From Pseudopyrenochaeta lycopersici (lineage: Eukaryota; Ascomycota; Dothideomycetes; Pleosporales; Pseudopyrenochaetaceae), in the NCBI GenBank assembly GCA_003313425.1, contig NHZP01000003.1, forward strand, positions 1,364,001 through 1,428,000: 64,000 bases of DNA. The letters are read 5' to 3'. How positions within the stretch are numbered: the stretch's first letter is position 1; the number at the start of each line of letters is the position of its first letter. Below the pieces are notes generated by a model that saw only the letters and a program-made list of their open reading frames with translations, had not been told where the DNA came from and searched no databases. Positions 23,363 through 34,446 of the stretch are shown one piece after another. The position numbers and the translations under genes are program-made.

Positions 23363-25327
23363 ATGGCAGCCCGATCCGCTATTTTGAGTGAACTCTCGTT
23401 GCATTTGCAGAAGGTGGATGAGGAACCCACAACTCAACTCGATACCGACCTGCTCGAAAAGTGCGAACTCTTCATAAACACACCAGAGTATCGAAGCCAA
23501 ATATGGAAAGAAACACGGCCCCTCTTCCTACAAGTAGCGGCCTTGTTGCCGAAGCTTCAGCAAGATCCGTTACCACTGACCCACTTCATTATCAAGCTGA
23601 CTGAACCTTATCGATTCGAAGATATCAAGGATATTGATTTCGAGATTGGACTTGACTTACAAGCCACTCCTTTCCATGGCCTCATACTCACCTTGTTGGT
23701 GAAGGCGACCACAAGCAGTGTTGATGCACAGGCACTTGCCAATCGCCCTGGGGTCATCTCATCCGTTGTTCGACTTTGGCTCTGCACTCAAGATGCAGGC
23801 ATAGCGACGCAGGCAGAGGAACTTCTCATCTCGCTACTGAGCATCTCAAAGAACGAGCCAGTTTCTACCGAAACCGAATCGCCGCTGCACGCCTATGGCA
23901 CAGGCCCAATGTGGCGGCGACTCTTCAGCGACCGCGACATCAGCTCACTATACTACCACTACACATCGCTCAAGCAACTGCCCTCGCCGCCCTTACCTCT
24001 TCTCAACAAACGTGATAAGACCCTAGCCCAAGCCCGATTATTGTCTTGGCTCCCACGCGTAGGGGTCATGAACTGGAACGCCATAGTATCTCCATATGGT
24101 TCTGACCTTGAGCGCGAAGCAGGGCTTCATGAAGGTCAAGGTTTGCTTCACTACGCTGCGTTGAAGATGGTAGACACGGAGGATGACATGCTCATGCATA
24201 TGACACTCATCAACTTCTTCAGTGTATTGATCACATCCGTCAAGACAAAGCCGCATCTAACGTATGTTCAAACACTTGCCATGCTACCGTTGGGCTAACA
24301 CAAGGCCAGACACTATGATTCTAGTTTATCATTAGATTTCGTCAAAGAGGAAGGCATCCATAAAGGCATCATTGACTTCCACACGGCTGACACTCCATCA
24401 CTCGAGCACTCATTCTTGAGTAGTCGGACAGCTCAATACATCAGTGACTATGCCTCGAATTATCCCGAAAATTTTGAGAACAGCCCAGAGATGCCTGTGA
24501 TCCGCAACTATGTTCACCGTAACATTCGAAAGTGCGAAGCAAACGATCTCAATATCATCGCTTCTATGCCGCGATCAACCCTCGTTCCTCGTCGCTCTTC
24601 AGGTCTTGTCTGGGATGATTGTGTGATCCTGGATATGCCCATCACAAGGACAAACCAAGATGCACTGAAAACTCTCGCGACAGTGTTTCATGGGCCGCCA
24701 AAGGTACGACATTGCCACTTTGTTGAGCTCTTGCTATATGCTAAATTTTCGAAGGAAGAAATAACATTCCCTCAAGTTGAGACATTAGGCTCTGATCTTA
24801 AGCGCACACAGACGGAGGCCGTCTTTGCACGTCTTCTTACAGCAATATTCTATGGAAAGAAACCTACCATGTTCTCCGACATTGTGACGCATATGGAAAC
24901 CATCGCGATGAAGGAAAATGCTTTTGCAGCACTTGCCCTCATTCGTGCTCTTATTACCTCGTCCTGGTCGATCGAGCCCCTTCCAGACCTCATCCCAGCA
25001 AACGATCCAACCTACACCCGGTCGAGCAATTTCCCCAAGTCTGGACTGGATCTGATTTTAGATCCCAGTATCAGTGGAGGTGTGCTGCCTTCGCTACTCA
25101 AGCCAGCAACAACGTTCTCAAATCTCGTTGGCGGAAGAGGTGATGCTGAGAATGCAGCATATCAGGTTGCAATGGCGAAGTTCGATGTGCTCAAAGCGCT
25201 GGGTAGAAAATTAGAAGAGGTTGGAGGACGACAGGACATTTTGGCTATGGTGAGGAGGAGAGTGAGCGAAGGTCCTTGGGGAGTTAGTGGCAATGTTGGG
25301 AGTAGGATCGGTACACTGGAGCTCTAA
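23363..25327 (+). CDS. Hsm3/PSMD5-like helical repeat protein
   Basis: Two exons (23363-24261 and 24310-25327) joined over a 48-bp intron give 638 residues. The protein is nearly all helical, with repeated hydrophobic heptads of ARM/HEAT type, and has no catalytic motif, membrane segment or signal. Segments such as LHLQKVDEEPTTQ, the LTEPYRFEDIKDIDFEIGLD block and WLPRVGVMNWNAIVSPYGSDL remind me of fungal Hsm3-domain proteins. Hsm3 is a proteasome base assembly chaperone, first named for a mismatch-repair phenotype. The resemblance is from memory, so treat the family name as a hypothesis. The gene itself is secure. Confidence 0.6.
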
Positions 25328-25972
25328 AGCTGCAAATACGATAAGTTTTTCTATCGCAAGCTGCAAGTAGATAAATAATTGAGACATTGCTGAACAGGCA
25401 CGTCACGCTGACGGATCAATCGCCTTGTTGTATACTACCACGGTCAGCCCCCTGAGAAGATAGTCCGGGAGATTGAGCCTTATTCTCAGGAAGTTTGATA
25501 ACGGTGGTGCCGTTGTTCATGGTGAGTAATCGTTCTGTGTGTTGGGCTGACAGCCTGTGTGACGGATTGGTCGGTGAGGCGTTGGAAGGGCATGGATTGT
25601 AAGGGAGAGGAGCCGGTGTTGGCGTGAGATATTCTCATATGTAGGGTGTTTATTGACGTTGTATTCGGCCCGAATTGGAGTAGTATGTGTGACTACTAGT
25701 TAAGTCGAGTTACTTGCTACGCCTTCACACTAAAAAGTCGATCAGTTGGCCGCAAAAGCAGGGTCCCTAAATGCACAGTCAACAGGGAATCAGGAGGAAG
25801 ACGGGTGAATCTCTTGCGGTGATATGTTGTAAAGCCTGCAGCCTTATCAATGCTTCATTCGAGACCAAACAGAATATAATGCCTTCACTGTTATATTGTA
25901 CAAATTAGGACCAGCCTGTACTTCTGCAAATGCGCTCAGTGGCAAATGCTTCATGCTCTTCTCAAAGATATC
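25328..25972. other. Intergenic, no gene seen
   Basis: 3' flanks of two converging genes. No motif recognised. Confidence 0.45.
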
Positions 25973-26422
25973 TCATTTCGACTTTGCCTTTTCACTCTTC
26001 AAGTCCCTGATGAGCTGCCAACCCATCATCCTTGAAAGTTCCCTCGCATAGTCTCTTTTCCTCATATTTGACCGCTCCTCCTCACTCTTTCCCTCGTATT
26101 GCTTTTCTGAGTACGGCGGTGGGGCGTCTGTGTAACGTGCATACTTGGCTTCGATACCATTCGATTTTGTGTCCTTTTCGTCATCCGACATGTCGTGGAC
26201 GGAATCGGATCGTGGATGTTGTTGCGGTTCAGATCGGATTAACGGAGTAGGAAATGATGTATATTGAGGCGGTGCAGCGGAATGTTGTGAATCGGACTTG
26301 GTGTCGATCGAGGTCTGAGTGGTAGCTTTATTGATGGAGGCTGCCGAGTCGTGTCTTGAGGAGCTCCAGTCTTCTCGTGGACATTCGCGTTCTGAGACGT
26401 TGAATTCTGGGTAATGGTCCAT
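25973..26422 (-). CDS. Small hypothetical protein, 149 aa
   Basis: Single exon starting MDHYPEFNVSERECP. The body is Ser/Thr/Pro/Gln-rich and probably disordered, with a PPPYSEKQYEGKSEEER motif. The C-terminus is a basic helix (YARELSRMMGWQLIRDLKSEK). PPPY is a possible WW-domain ligand. Not recognised. Confidence 0.5.
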   Translation of the reverse strand: MDHYPEFNVSERECPREDWSSSRHDSAASINKATTQTSIDTKSDSQHSAAPPQYTSFPTPLIRSEPQQHPRSDSVHDMSDDEKDTKSNGIEAKYARYTDAPPPYSEKQYEGKSEEERSNMRKRDYARELSRMMGWQLIRDLKSEKAKSK

Positions 26423-27112
26423 AGTTGTATTGCTTGTGTAACTTTTACTGATAGTCTGTAAATGGTAATAAGTATACAAGCTGGCTGTATTGACCCCTTC
26501 GCAGTAGGAACAACAAGCAATCTCTTGTAAAAGCGTGCGTTATTGGCTGGTGTGAGAGACCGGTTCACAATGCCGATAGCAGGATTGTGGCATTTAAACA
26601 AGTCCCTGCCAGTGCCACACCTACTGAGAGGAAACGGGAAGCCCGTGAAACATTATTCGACGTCATTGCAGCGCCATCGCCCAGCCATGCTTTGTCTATC
26701 GCAGTCCGGATTAGGAAATGATATGTAGCCAATTAGACGATCTTGCTAGAAATGCACAGCAGCTGACGCTGTATGATAACCCACGGACTGACTGTCTATC
26801 CTCCACGGTACTGGAATCAAAAGAGAATTGTCCAAGCGAGCGCATCATCGTTATTACGCCAACATTTGCGGGGGAATTTGTTGAAGGAATGGTGGCGTTG
26901 AAGACGGAACGGTATGATGTCATACATCATGATTCTCCCGTGGCGTGTTGCACAAGCGTGGAATTACTGAAACTCTCAAACCAAACATGGAATTCTGTGA
27001 AACTGATCACTATAACGATGGGTATCTTAGTCACGATATGGACGATGCTCAGGAAAGCGATGCATCATGGTACAAGGTTGCGAAAGAAAGCAGGAAGTGG
27101 CCACCGCGAACC
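26423..27112. other. Intergenic, no gene seen
   Basis: A plus-strand frame at 26718-27179 overlaps the next gene's 3' end and has no domain features. Confidence 0.4.
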
Positions 27113-27660
27113 TCACGCCCTGACCCATCCTCTGACCGTGCTCTTAAGTTTATCCATTCCTCCCAAGCTCCTCTTTTGATCTTTGTGACGCTCTAGCTCG
27201 ACATGCGTTGGTGCGTTGAAGTTCCCACTCAATCTTCTAATCTCGGTTTGGGAGTTTGACTGTGCTCGCAGCGATGCGTTGTATTGTTCCGCAGAAGAGA
27301 ATCGTCTTGGGCGCCCCGTATTGTAGTCACAATTTGTGGACCCCGAATGTGAGGGGATTGCAGGAGGATCCATGGGTGACTTGACGTCAGCGGATCCGCG
27401 CTCATGTGTTGATTGTGGAGTGATAGGTTGTAGCGAGTCTGCGCGTCTGCGCGACGTTGGTTGGAACGAGTCAGCCGAGTCTTGCGGATCCTCTACAATA
27501 ACTATGATCGAGATCAATATCATGCATCTAGGAAGTTCGAAAGACACATACTCATGTGCTGCCGCTGGTGCTCATTCCATTTCTCTTGCCTGTTTGGCCT
27601 ATCTTTCCTCGTACCTCTTGTTGGGACGTATCCCGCTCCCTGATAAAATGCGCCGTTCAT
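27113..27660 (-). CDS. Small hypothetical protein, 162 aa
   Basis: Two exons (27660-27552 and 27492-27113) with a 59-bp intron keep the frame. The start is MNGAFYQGAGYVPTRGTRKD. The rest is Ser/Arg/Gln-rich and mostly disordered, ending in a basic helix GGMDKLKSTVRGWVRA. It has the same general plan as its neighbour at 25973 (disordered body, basic C-terminal helix), but I see no convincing sequence identity. Not recognised. Confidence 0.5.
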
Positions 27661-28490
27661 CCTTGTGTCATACGGCTCCGTTGAATGCTAGCCCGTGGGT
27701 GTTCAAGACTGAATGATCCGGGCTTAAGTATCAGGTGAAAGTGTCGTTAAGAGCAGATAGTAGATGCGAAGGTTTTGTTGCAACTCCTGATATAATGTGC
27801 TCAGCGACATAGCCTTTGAAGTTCTTATTCTCAGCCAGGTCTTAGTCACTTCAGATTCATAGCGTCATGGAATCCGTATTCCCAACTAAGCCTCCTGCGA
27901 AGCCACTTCCTACCCGTACGCCGGGGCATGACACGGGTAAACGGGCACTCTAAGCCTCGTCAGCCCAGCCTGGGGGAAGCTTGGCTTAGGTGATGTTCAC
28001 TTAAGGTTGCCTAGCAGAGAGAGGTCTTGATAATATGGGGTCATAGCATGTGTTGAGAGCCGCGGAGCCGAATAGGATCTTCGATTTCAATGGGTGCGAA
28101 GGCGAGCCTAATGCAACATGTAACGAGTGATCAGTCGGCTGCAAAGATTGGGGCTTTCTTGGCGCCATCACGTCCTTCTTGCGACGCGTTCGCACCCAAG
28201 AAATGATCTCTTTCGTTCATCAGTTTCAATCACCGCACCAAGCTTACGCACAATTGCTTACTCAGATACCCGAAGAGCCTTTCAGTGAGTTGACCTATCT
28301 TCTCCGCGCCATAGCTCTCAATAATAATTCCGGGCATGGTTCGGTACAAGATAAATACACGACTTGAGACACACGAGGAGTTCATCCGTAAACGAGCAAA
28401 TTTTGATGAGGTTGTCTAGAGCCCTGCTATCTATACATTATGATACACATGGCGACCTAGAGACATGGTATACATTATCACAACTCTCTG
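27661..28490. other. Intergenic, no gene seen; left flank of the metabolite cluster
   Basis: Only short frames. Nothing recognised. Confidence 0.45.
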
Positions 28491-30218
28491 TTAGCGTGAA
28501 TCGTCAAACTGCTGCCGACCAAGATCTGTCTTCTGTAATGTGTGTTCTCCAGTGAAAATAGAGCTCACGAGACCAATGAAACCAAACGCAGTCATTGCGT
28601 AAAAGATGGCCCGCATAGCCTGTAGATACGCGTCCAGTACAGGAGCCAACTCTACACCAGCCGCTGCAAGTACTCGCAGCTGGGGTATGAAGCCAATCGC
28701 CTTACTTCCATCTCTTAAGATAGCTAGGGAAGTTGGAAGGTTCTGAATATCGGCAATGGCCGAGGAGAAGATATTGTTGAAGAGCGACGAGCCCACGGCT
28801 AAGCCAACCAACCCACCCATCAAGCGGAAGGTAAGCAGTAGGCCAATTGCGAGACCTGTGTCATCCACATTAGATACACTTGCCTGCATCGGAAGATGGA
28901 GGAGTCGCATTAGAGCGCCGACACCTACGCTCCAGATGATGGGAAGACCGAGGATCATTGCACGCGATGAGTTCGGTTCCAACAAAACGAGAAGGCCTGT
29001 CCCTAGGGTTATTTCGACCCAGAAGAGCCGGATGGTCCATACATATCCCTTTCCGACGACACCCACCATGATAACTACACCGACAGCTGCTACGATACAG
29101 AGCACACTAGTAGGAGTCAGGCTGACTGCTGATCCGATGACCGTCTCGAGTGTGATGGCTTGATAGAAGAGTGGTAAATACTGCAGCACAGTGAAGAGCA
29201 TCGCTCCGTGAATGAAGTTTCCCAATAATGTCCACTTCGCTGTGTGCGAATGGAAGAGTCGATGGGGGATGACAGGGGTTTCAGGTCTACCCTCATAGAA
29301 GCCGAATGCCACCAAGACTCCAATGCCGATAACGAATGGAACAAGGGTTTGGTACGATGCCCACGGATACAGAGCACCAGCCCAACTAAGTGGTACGACG
29401 AAGAGTGTGATGCCAGCGAGGCAGAAGAGGATACCTCCCCAGTCGAGGCGCTTCATATTCGCCATGAAGGGTGTATCTATTGGCCGTGTGCGGAGAAAGA
29501 AAAATATGAGAGGAAAAGAAACGCCCAACAAGGGTAAATTGATCCAGCCGATCCATCGCCAGGAAACGAAAGAACTGAACAGCGCACCCATTAGTGGTCC
29601 AAGGATGGTGCCGACAGCAGTCGGTAGGGCCAATAATCCAAGATACAAGGAACGCTCCTGCAGTGTAGTGATATCTGCTACAATGATCTCGCCGAGGACG
29701 TCGAGGCCACCGCCACCCAGGCCTTGGAGTACACGGCCTACGATTATGGTTGTCATGTTCTGACCAAGAGCGAAGGCGAGGGAGCCGGCGAAGAAAAAGA
29801 GGAAGGCGACATAGAGTGGCGGTTTGCGTCCAAAATTATCTGAGAAAGTCGTATATATAGGCTGCATAATGACGATACATAACATGTATGAGATATTGGC
29901 CCAAAAGGCTTCCAAAGCAGTCCCATGAAGTTGCTCTGCGATCGACTGTGATAACGTCAACGGTTGAAGGGAGAGCGGCCATAGTAAAATGCGACTTACG
30001 GGAAGAGCAACAGCAAGACTTGTGGCATCAAGCGAAAAAACCAGCGCATTGATGTTAATGCCTAAAAATCCGAGATAAAAGGCCAGTGGCTTCGTCGTCG
30101 TCGTCGTCGTCGTCGTATTCCCATCCGTTTCTTCAACCGCTGCTGGCGCTTCGTCGTTCTCCTGCTTATCGGGAGCTGTTTGGTTTGGAGGCAGCGACAG
30201 TGTGGGTTCCATGGTCAT
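28491..30218 (-). CDS. MFS exporter, DHA2 type (14 TM), cluster member
   Basis: Two exons joined across a likely 54-bp intron at 29946-29999. The intron is in frame and stop-free, so it is easily missed. Splicing gives 557 residues and joins a VALP segment to SIAEQLHG, as in fungal multidrug exporters. There is a cytosolic N-terminus with a Thr run, then 14 predicted hydrophobic helices. The MFS signature between TM2 and TM3 reads SDNFGRKP, and a glycine-rich GRVLQGLGGGGL follows in TM4-5. Such proteins export toxic or self-made metabolites by proton antiport. It is the leftmost gene of the cluster and carries the shared cluster motif 127 bp upstream of its start. Confidence 0.9.
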   Translation of the reverse strand: MTMEPTLSLPPNQTAPDKQENDEAPAAVEETDGNTTTTTTTTKPLAFYLGFLGININALVFSLDATSLAVALPVSRILLWPLSLQPLTLSQSIAEQLHGTALEAFWANISYMLCIVIMQPIYTTFSDNFGRKPPLYVAFLFFFAGSLAFALGQNMTTIIVGRVLQGLGGGGLDVLGEIIVADITTLQERSLYLGLLALPTAVGTILGPLMGALFSSFVSWRWIGWINLPLLGVSFPLIFFFLRTRPIDTPFMANMKRLDWGGILFCLAGITLFVVPLSWAGALYPWASYQTLVPFVIGIGVLVAFGFYEGRPETPVIPHRLFHSHTAKWTLLGNFIHGAMLFTVLQYLPLFYQAITLETVIGSAVSLTPTSVLCIVAAVGVVIMVGVVGKGYVWTIRLFWVEITLGTGLLVLLEPNSSRAMILGLPIIWSVGVGALMRLLHLPMQASVSNVDDTGLAIGLLLTFRLMGGLVGLAVGSSLFNNIFSSAIADIQNLPTSLAILRDGSKAIGFIPQLRVLAAAGVELAPVLDAYLQAMRAIFYAMTAFGFIGLVSSIFTGEHTLQKTDLGRQQFDDSR

Positions 30219-31111
30219 ATCAGACGCAATGATTCACGAATTGATACAAAACTGTCAATTCTCCTTCAGCAAGAACGCTACGCGACAGTTGTACGGTCAG
30301 GGTCGACTGTATCACCAGGAGAGAATTTGGTGATTGGTCGCGGCGCGGGTTCCGTGCCCGAACACCCAGATTTTATTTGGGAACGGTCAGCGCGAATCTG
30401 TTCCTTCTCGGCAATGGCCCTATCAATAAGCTGACGGCTTCCCAGCAGTTTATATAGAGGCTCGGTAGCGTCTGCAGTTATGGCACGCCTGATTATCGAC
30501 TTATACTTCGGGTCCATTTTAGCCTCCAAAGAGATAAGGATGTTGCACCAATAACGACTGGTAAGCTGCATTGTTTGGTCGCCCGTGACTTTCGAGAATT
30601 TACCCCAGAGAGCCGTGCGCAACCTGAGATCTAACATACATGGCGCTTCCCGTCTACCCGTCTAGGTATCTCATGTCTCACGCTTGGCGTCCGCACCGGT
30701 ACTAAGGTCACTGGGAAAGGCTGTGATTCACCTCTGAAACAGCAACAGTGTGTGCCTTTCGTCGTGCAAGGGGCTGTCGGTACACGAAAACACTCCTGTC
30801 ATTGCACACCTGGCATCGTGTGGGCGAGGAATGTGTTTCGTTGAGCCCAATTTCCCAAAACTGCTGTGCCACCCGGTATTTGGGTGCGTGGCCAGCCAAG
30901 AGCTGACTGCATCCTGTATACGATTCGCGTCCTCTTTTATACATGAAATCAGGCACCAATCGTTCTTGAGGAATAATAGGGCCGAGATTTGATTTAGCCA
31001 GTCCAGGATGAATATATAATTTTCCAGCGACGTTGATTACCATGCACCCGGTAGAACCTTTAGGTTGCTCGCTTTCATTCTCCCAGAACCGATATATCGG
31101 AAGACTCACCA
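30219..31111. promoter_or_regulatory. Divergent promoter region (MFS exporter / Zn2Cys6 regulator)
   Basis: Carries a copy of the cluster motif at 30345-30362. A minus-strand frame at 30278-30637 covers the motif and has no domain features, so I do not call it a gene. No clear motif copy lies close to the regulator's own start. Confidence 0.5.
30345..30362 (-). promoter_or_regulatory. Cluster motif copy, MFS promoter
   Basis: Read on the minus strand: TTCGGGCACGGAACCCGC. Two CGG triplets are spaced by 3 nt, then AACCCGC. It lies 127 bp upstream of the exporter ATG in the same orientation as the gene. Confidence 0.6.
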
Positions 31112-33544
31112 ATGACTGAAGACATTAGTGGCAAAGACTACTTAGGTACGTCTATCCAATTACGATGGGGACTTTGTGTTGAGCCTCATAAACAGTTTGT
31201 GACAACTGCCGGCTCAAAAAGATCCGCTGCGGCAGAGAAAAGCCATGCTGTGCAAATTGTACTCGCCTTAATCTTAAATGTGAATGGTCTGGCCAAGGCA
31301 AGAAATGCAATCAGACTACTCTGTTGTGAGCATTGTTGTCCTTCGACATGCAATTTTCCATCTCACAAGCAGCAGAACTCATACTATCATCGGCTTGAGC
31401 AGTCGCCTTGAGAACTTGGAAGTGAGTTAGCCACTCATTTGCAATTTTGCAAGAAACTTTCTTACGTTGAATTTGTATAGGCTTCTGTTTTGGACACTCA
31501 AAATTCGCTAAAACGCTATTTTGAAGAACCACTGGTCTTTTCAACCGCACCTACAACCCTGCATACTGATATTGGCGGACCAATGCCCGGAATACCTTCA
31601 ACTCCATCGCCGACAATAGTAACAGGATTAACATATACAAGGCCTCTTGGTCGTCTTGTTGTGGAGAAGAACGGTGGCCGTGAAAGGCATTTCGGTCCTA
31701 TGTCCCTTGCCTGGTTGACGCTTGACGTAATGGAGACCATCACTGAGCGCTTTGGGGTTGAACACCAGGAACTCCGTGAATATGTTGAGGAATCCCAAAA
31801 CAAAATGGATCTGCTGCTGTTTCCGCGACTTATAACTCCCCTTAGTGATGGAACGCCTCCAACCCCACCTCCATTTGCCATATTGGACGCCATGATCGAG
31901 CCATACTTTGCTATACATAACCAGCATTTGCCAATTTGGCAAAAGGAGAAGTTCATTGAGATGGCGAATGACTTGCGTTACTCTGCGTTTCCAGAGCGAG
32001 AACACGCTTCGATTGCCCGCTGCAATAATTTGATTCTTTTAACTTTGACTGCAAACTCATTGCCGTTGAGCCGGGGACGGCCAGCCCACGCCCGCAAGAG
32101 GTCATCGATCGATTTCGACATTACTACGGGGTTTCTAGCGAACGCAAAGCGAGCCATTGAGAGGATCGAACTCTTACTTTCACCCAGTCTCCTCAATCTC
32201 CAGGCCCTCCTATCGCTGGTATGATCCTCCTCGATCCCTTTGCCCCTAAATAAACTAGTTTATCACGCTTATCACTAACTACAGCTGAACGTCTAGTGTG
32301 CAGTGGCTCAAGAAAATCTCTCCTCTGAAACATTCCAGTATATCTTTTCGCTTGCAATTGCGTGCGCAAAGTCCGTTGGAGTTGATCAGTGGGAATTTCA
32401 CGAGGATCAGATGAGTGCGCACGATGTTACAGAAAGAAAAGCTCTCTTCTACTGTTTATATATTCTTGACAAAGTAATATGCTGTACCTCTGGTACATTC
32501 CCGGCGATTGCAAAATCGAATCTTCACTTTAATTCGACCACATTATCATCCGATGACAGCGCCATGACTCTTTTAGTTGCGAGAGCACGGCTTGCAGCGA
32601 TTGAGGAGACAATATATCACGAAATCTACGCCAGCCAAGTCCGGCCTAGAACTAAACATCAGGTTCATCAAGTTGTTAGTGAGATTTCACATCAGCTCCA
32701 GAACTGGTTGGCCACTGTGGCTTTTAATTTGAGCGAAGTGGAATCTGGAACTGATACTACTAGTTAGAAAATAGAGCTTGCTATTCATTTCTTAAGCTTG
32801 CAATTGCGGCTGATTTGGGCCTACAGAAGACACCCTAAGCCCAAGTTTCAGCGAAGCGCAGATATGTCTAGGAGATGTATGAAGCTTCTACTACGTCTCT
32901 GGGATTCTACTTTGACAGATGCGCACCATTCGCCACTCCAACGGTCAGTCCCCAGTCCCCAGTCTTGTTTTGTTTCATCCTCTTGAGCAGTAGTTAATTT
33001 GTTCGATGTCCATAGTATCCTCACATCACACCCTCCACTTTATCTACACGAGATCTTTTTTCAGATCCTTCAAGGCACAGACGCTGCATCCGATGTGGAC
33101 TTGATCCGAAGCTTCGTCGAAATGCTACAAACTATCACCCACAGTCACGAGGAGGGCTCCACTAACAGAAACCTATGTGATTTTTCCATTTTAATCATGA
33201 AAGTGGTGGATTTCACAAGAACTCGGGCCAGCGCGAAAAGGCCCAGAACCGTTGCGAGGAAAGGGTACATGACACCTACGAAAGTAAGGTCACCTGCGCT
33301 TGGGCATAGGTCTCTGCTCTCCACGCCAATATCAGCCGCCTTCCTCTCATCCAATAATGTTAACACAATCATGTCGCCGCCTTCAATTGTCTCCAGAGAT
33401 CACTATCTCGAGGATTTTGATTTTTCGAATTGGGAGAACACGTTTAGCCTGATGACTCCAGCGACATCGGGTCCTAGCGAAGCAGAAGAACATGAAGCTG
33501 ATGGCTTGGCGGAACTATCAATTGACTTTGGGAACATCTCTTAA
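31112..33544 (+). CDS. Zn2Cys6 transcription factor, cluster regulator, interrupted by an in-frame TAG
   Basis: Six exons are proposed: 31112-31145, 31196-31325, 31376-31421, 31481-32218, 32297-32943 and 33016-33544, spanning 708 codons. The binuclear zinc cluster starts right after the first intron, with Cys at residues 13, 16, 23, 30, 33 and 40 (C-x2-C-x6-C-x6-C-x2-C-x6-C). A short coiled-coil-like segment (SSRLENLE) follows. The middle region is like the fungal-specific TF domain: LQALLSL before and VAQENLSSETFQYIF after the 78-bp intron. Frame and similarity are broken only by TAG at 32765-32767 (codon 473); the same frame continues with protein-like sequence beyond it. I see no GT...AG intron that removes this stop and keeps frame. 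It is either a truncated regulator, a pseudogene or a base error. Confidence 0.78.
32765..32767 (+). other. In-frame TAG inside the Zn2Cys6 regulator
   Basis: The frame is open on both sides in the same phase, and the sequence after it still reads like the C-terminal part of the family. It is one base away from several sense codons. Codon 473 of 708. Confidence 0.8.
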
Positions 33545-34446
33545 ACCAGACGCTACGGTTGAGCGCTTCTCTAGAAAGTAAAGGTTAGCAGAGTGTCTGC
33601 AGGGACATGTTCTGTACTTGAGTAGTGTCTGTCTTAAGCACATGCTCTAGCATCACTTTACTCGTTATTCTCGCTGCTATTACACTTTCGAAGATAGAAA
33701 ATATAGACACCTATACATACATAACATTTATATAAAGCTCAATTTAACTTAGAATTCCTTTATGGACAAAGCAAGGTTGCAACACCGAGACATGAGTAGA
33801 AAAAGTTCGTATCTTTGCTAGCTTAAGCTCACCTTTACGAAGATAATGTCTTTTTTTATAACCTATTTTTTCAATAAATGCAAACTGCAAAACAACTGAT
33901 GTGCGGGTAGTCGGCATCAATGGAAATTGTGGTATTGAAGCTTAGTATCACCGGAGCATGACACAGGTTTCCTCAGATCCATTAGTTTCGAGTTGTTGTG
34001 GAAGCACTGAATAGAGCTTTTGACCTGCAAGATGGCTGTTAAAAATGCCTACTGGGTTCTGATACGAATATTAGATAGTTAAATACTAAGAGATGTGTAG
34101 TGATTGCAATCACATTGCTGTGCCATCAATTGAGGAAATTCTTGCATCGAATACTATTGGATGTCTAAATACTTTGCAGTATAGAGAATACATATTGGCT
34201 ATAGAATTGTTCTGGTCCAGATTGACTGGCTGCGATGTATAAACCAAAGACTAGAACTCGAGATGATCCTAAATCTCGCTAGGTTCCACCGCTTTTCAAT
34301 GCATCAAATACTTATGCAGGAAACCCTCCTAGAATTTTGTACTCTGCGGTTTATTTGTACATCAAAATAAAAAAGATGAGAATGACTTGAAAAGGCTAGA
34401 CATAGATAATGTAGCATATTAATAAATCTAGTCAAGTTTGTTCACT
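33545..34446. other. Intergenic, AT-rich, no gene seen
   Basis: Convergent 3' flanks of the regulator and the AOS gene. Many short A/T runs; nothing recognised. Confidence 0.5.

Noticed and set aside
30278..30637. 119-codon minus-strand frame
   Set aside because: No domain or signal. It covers the shared cluster motif and sits in the MFS promoter, so it is more likely non-coding.
32724..32772. Small intron to explain the TAG in the regulator
   Set aside because: The only nearby GT...AG span reaching past the TAG (37 nt, from GTGGAA) is not a multiple of three, and no other candidate keeps frame.
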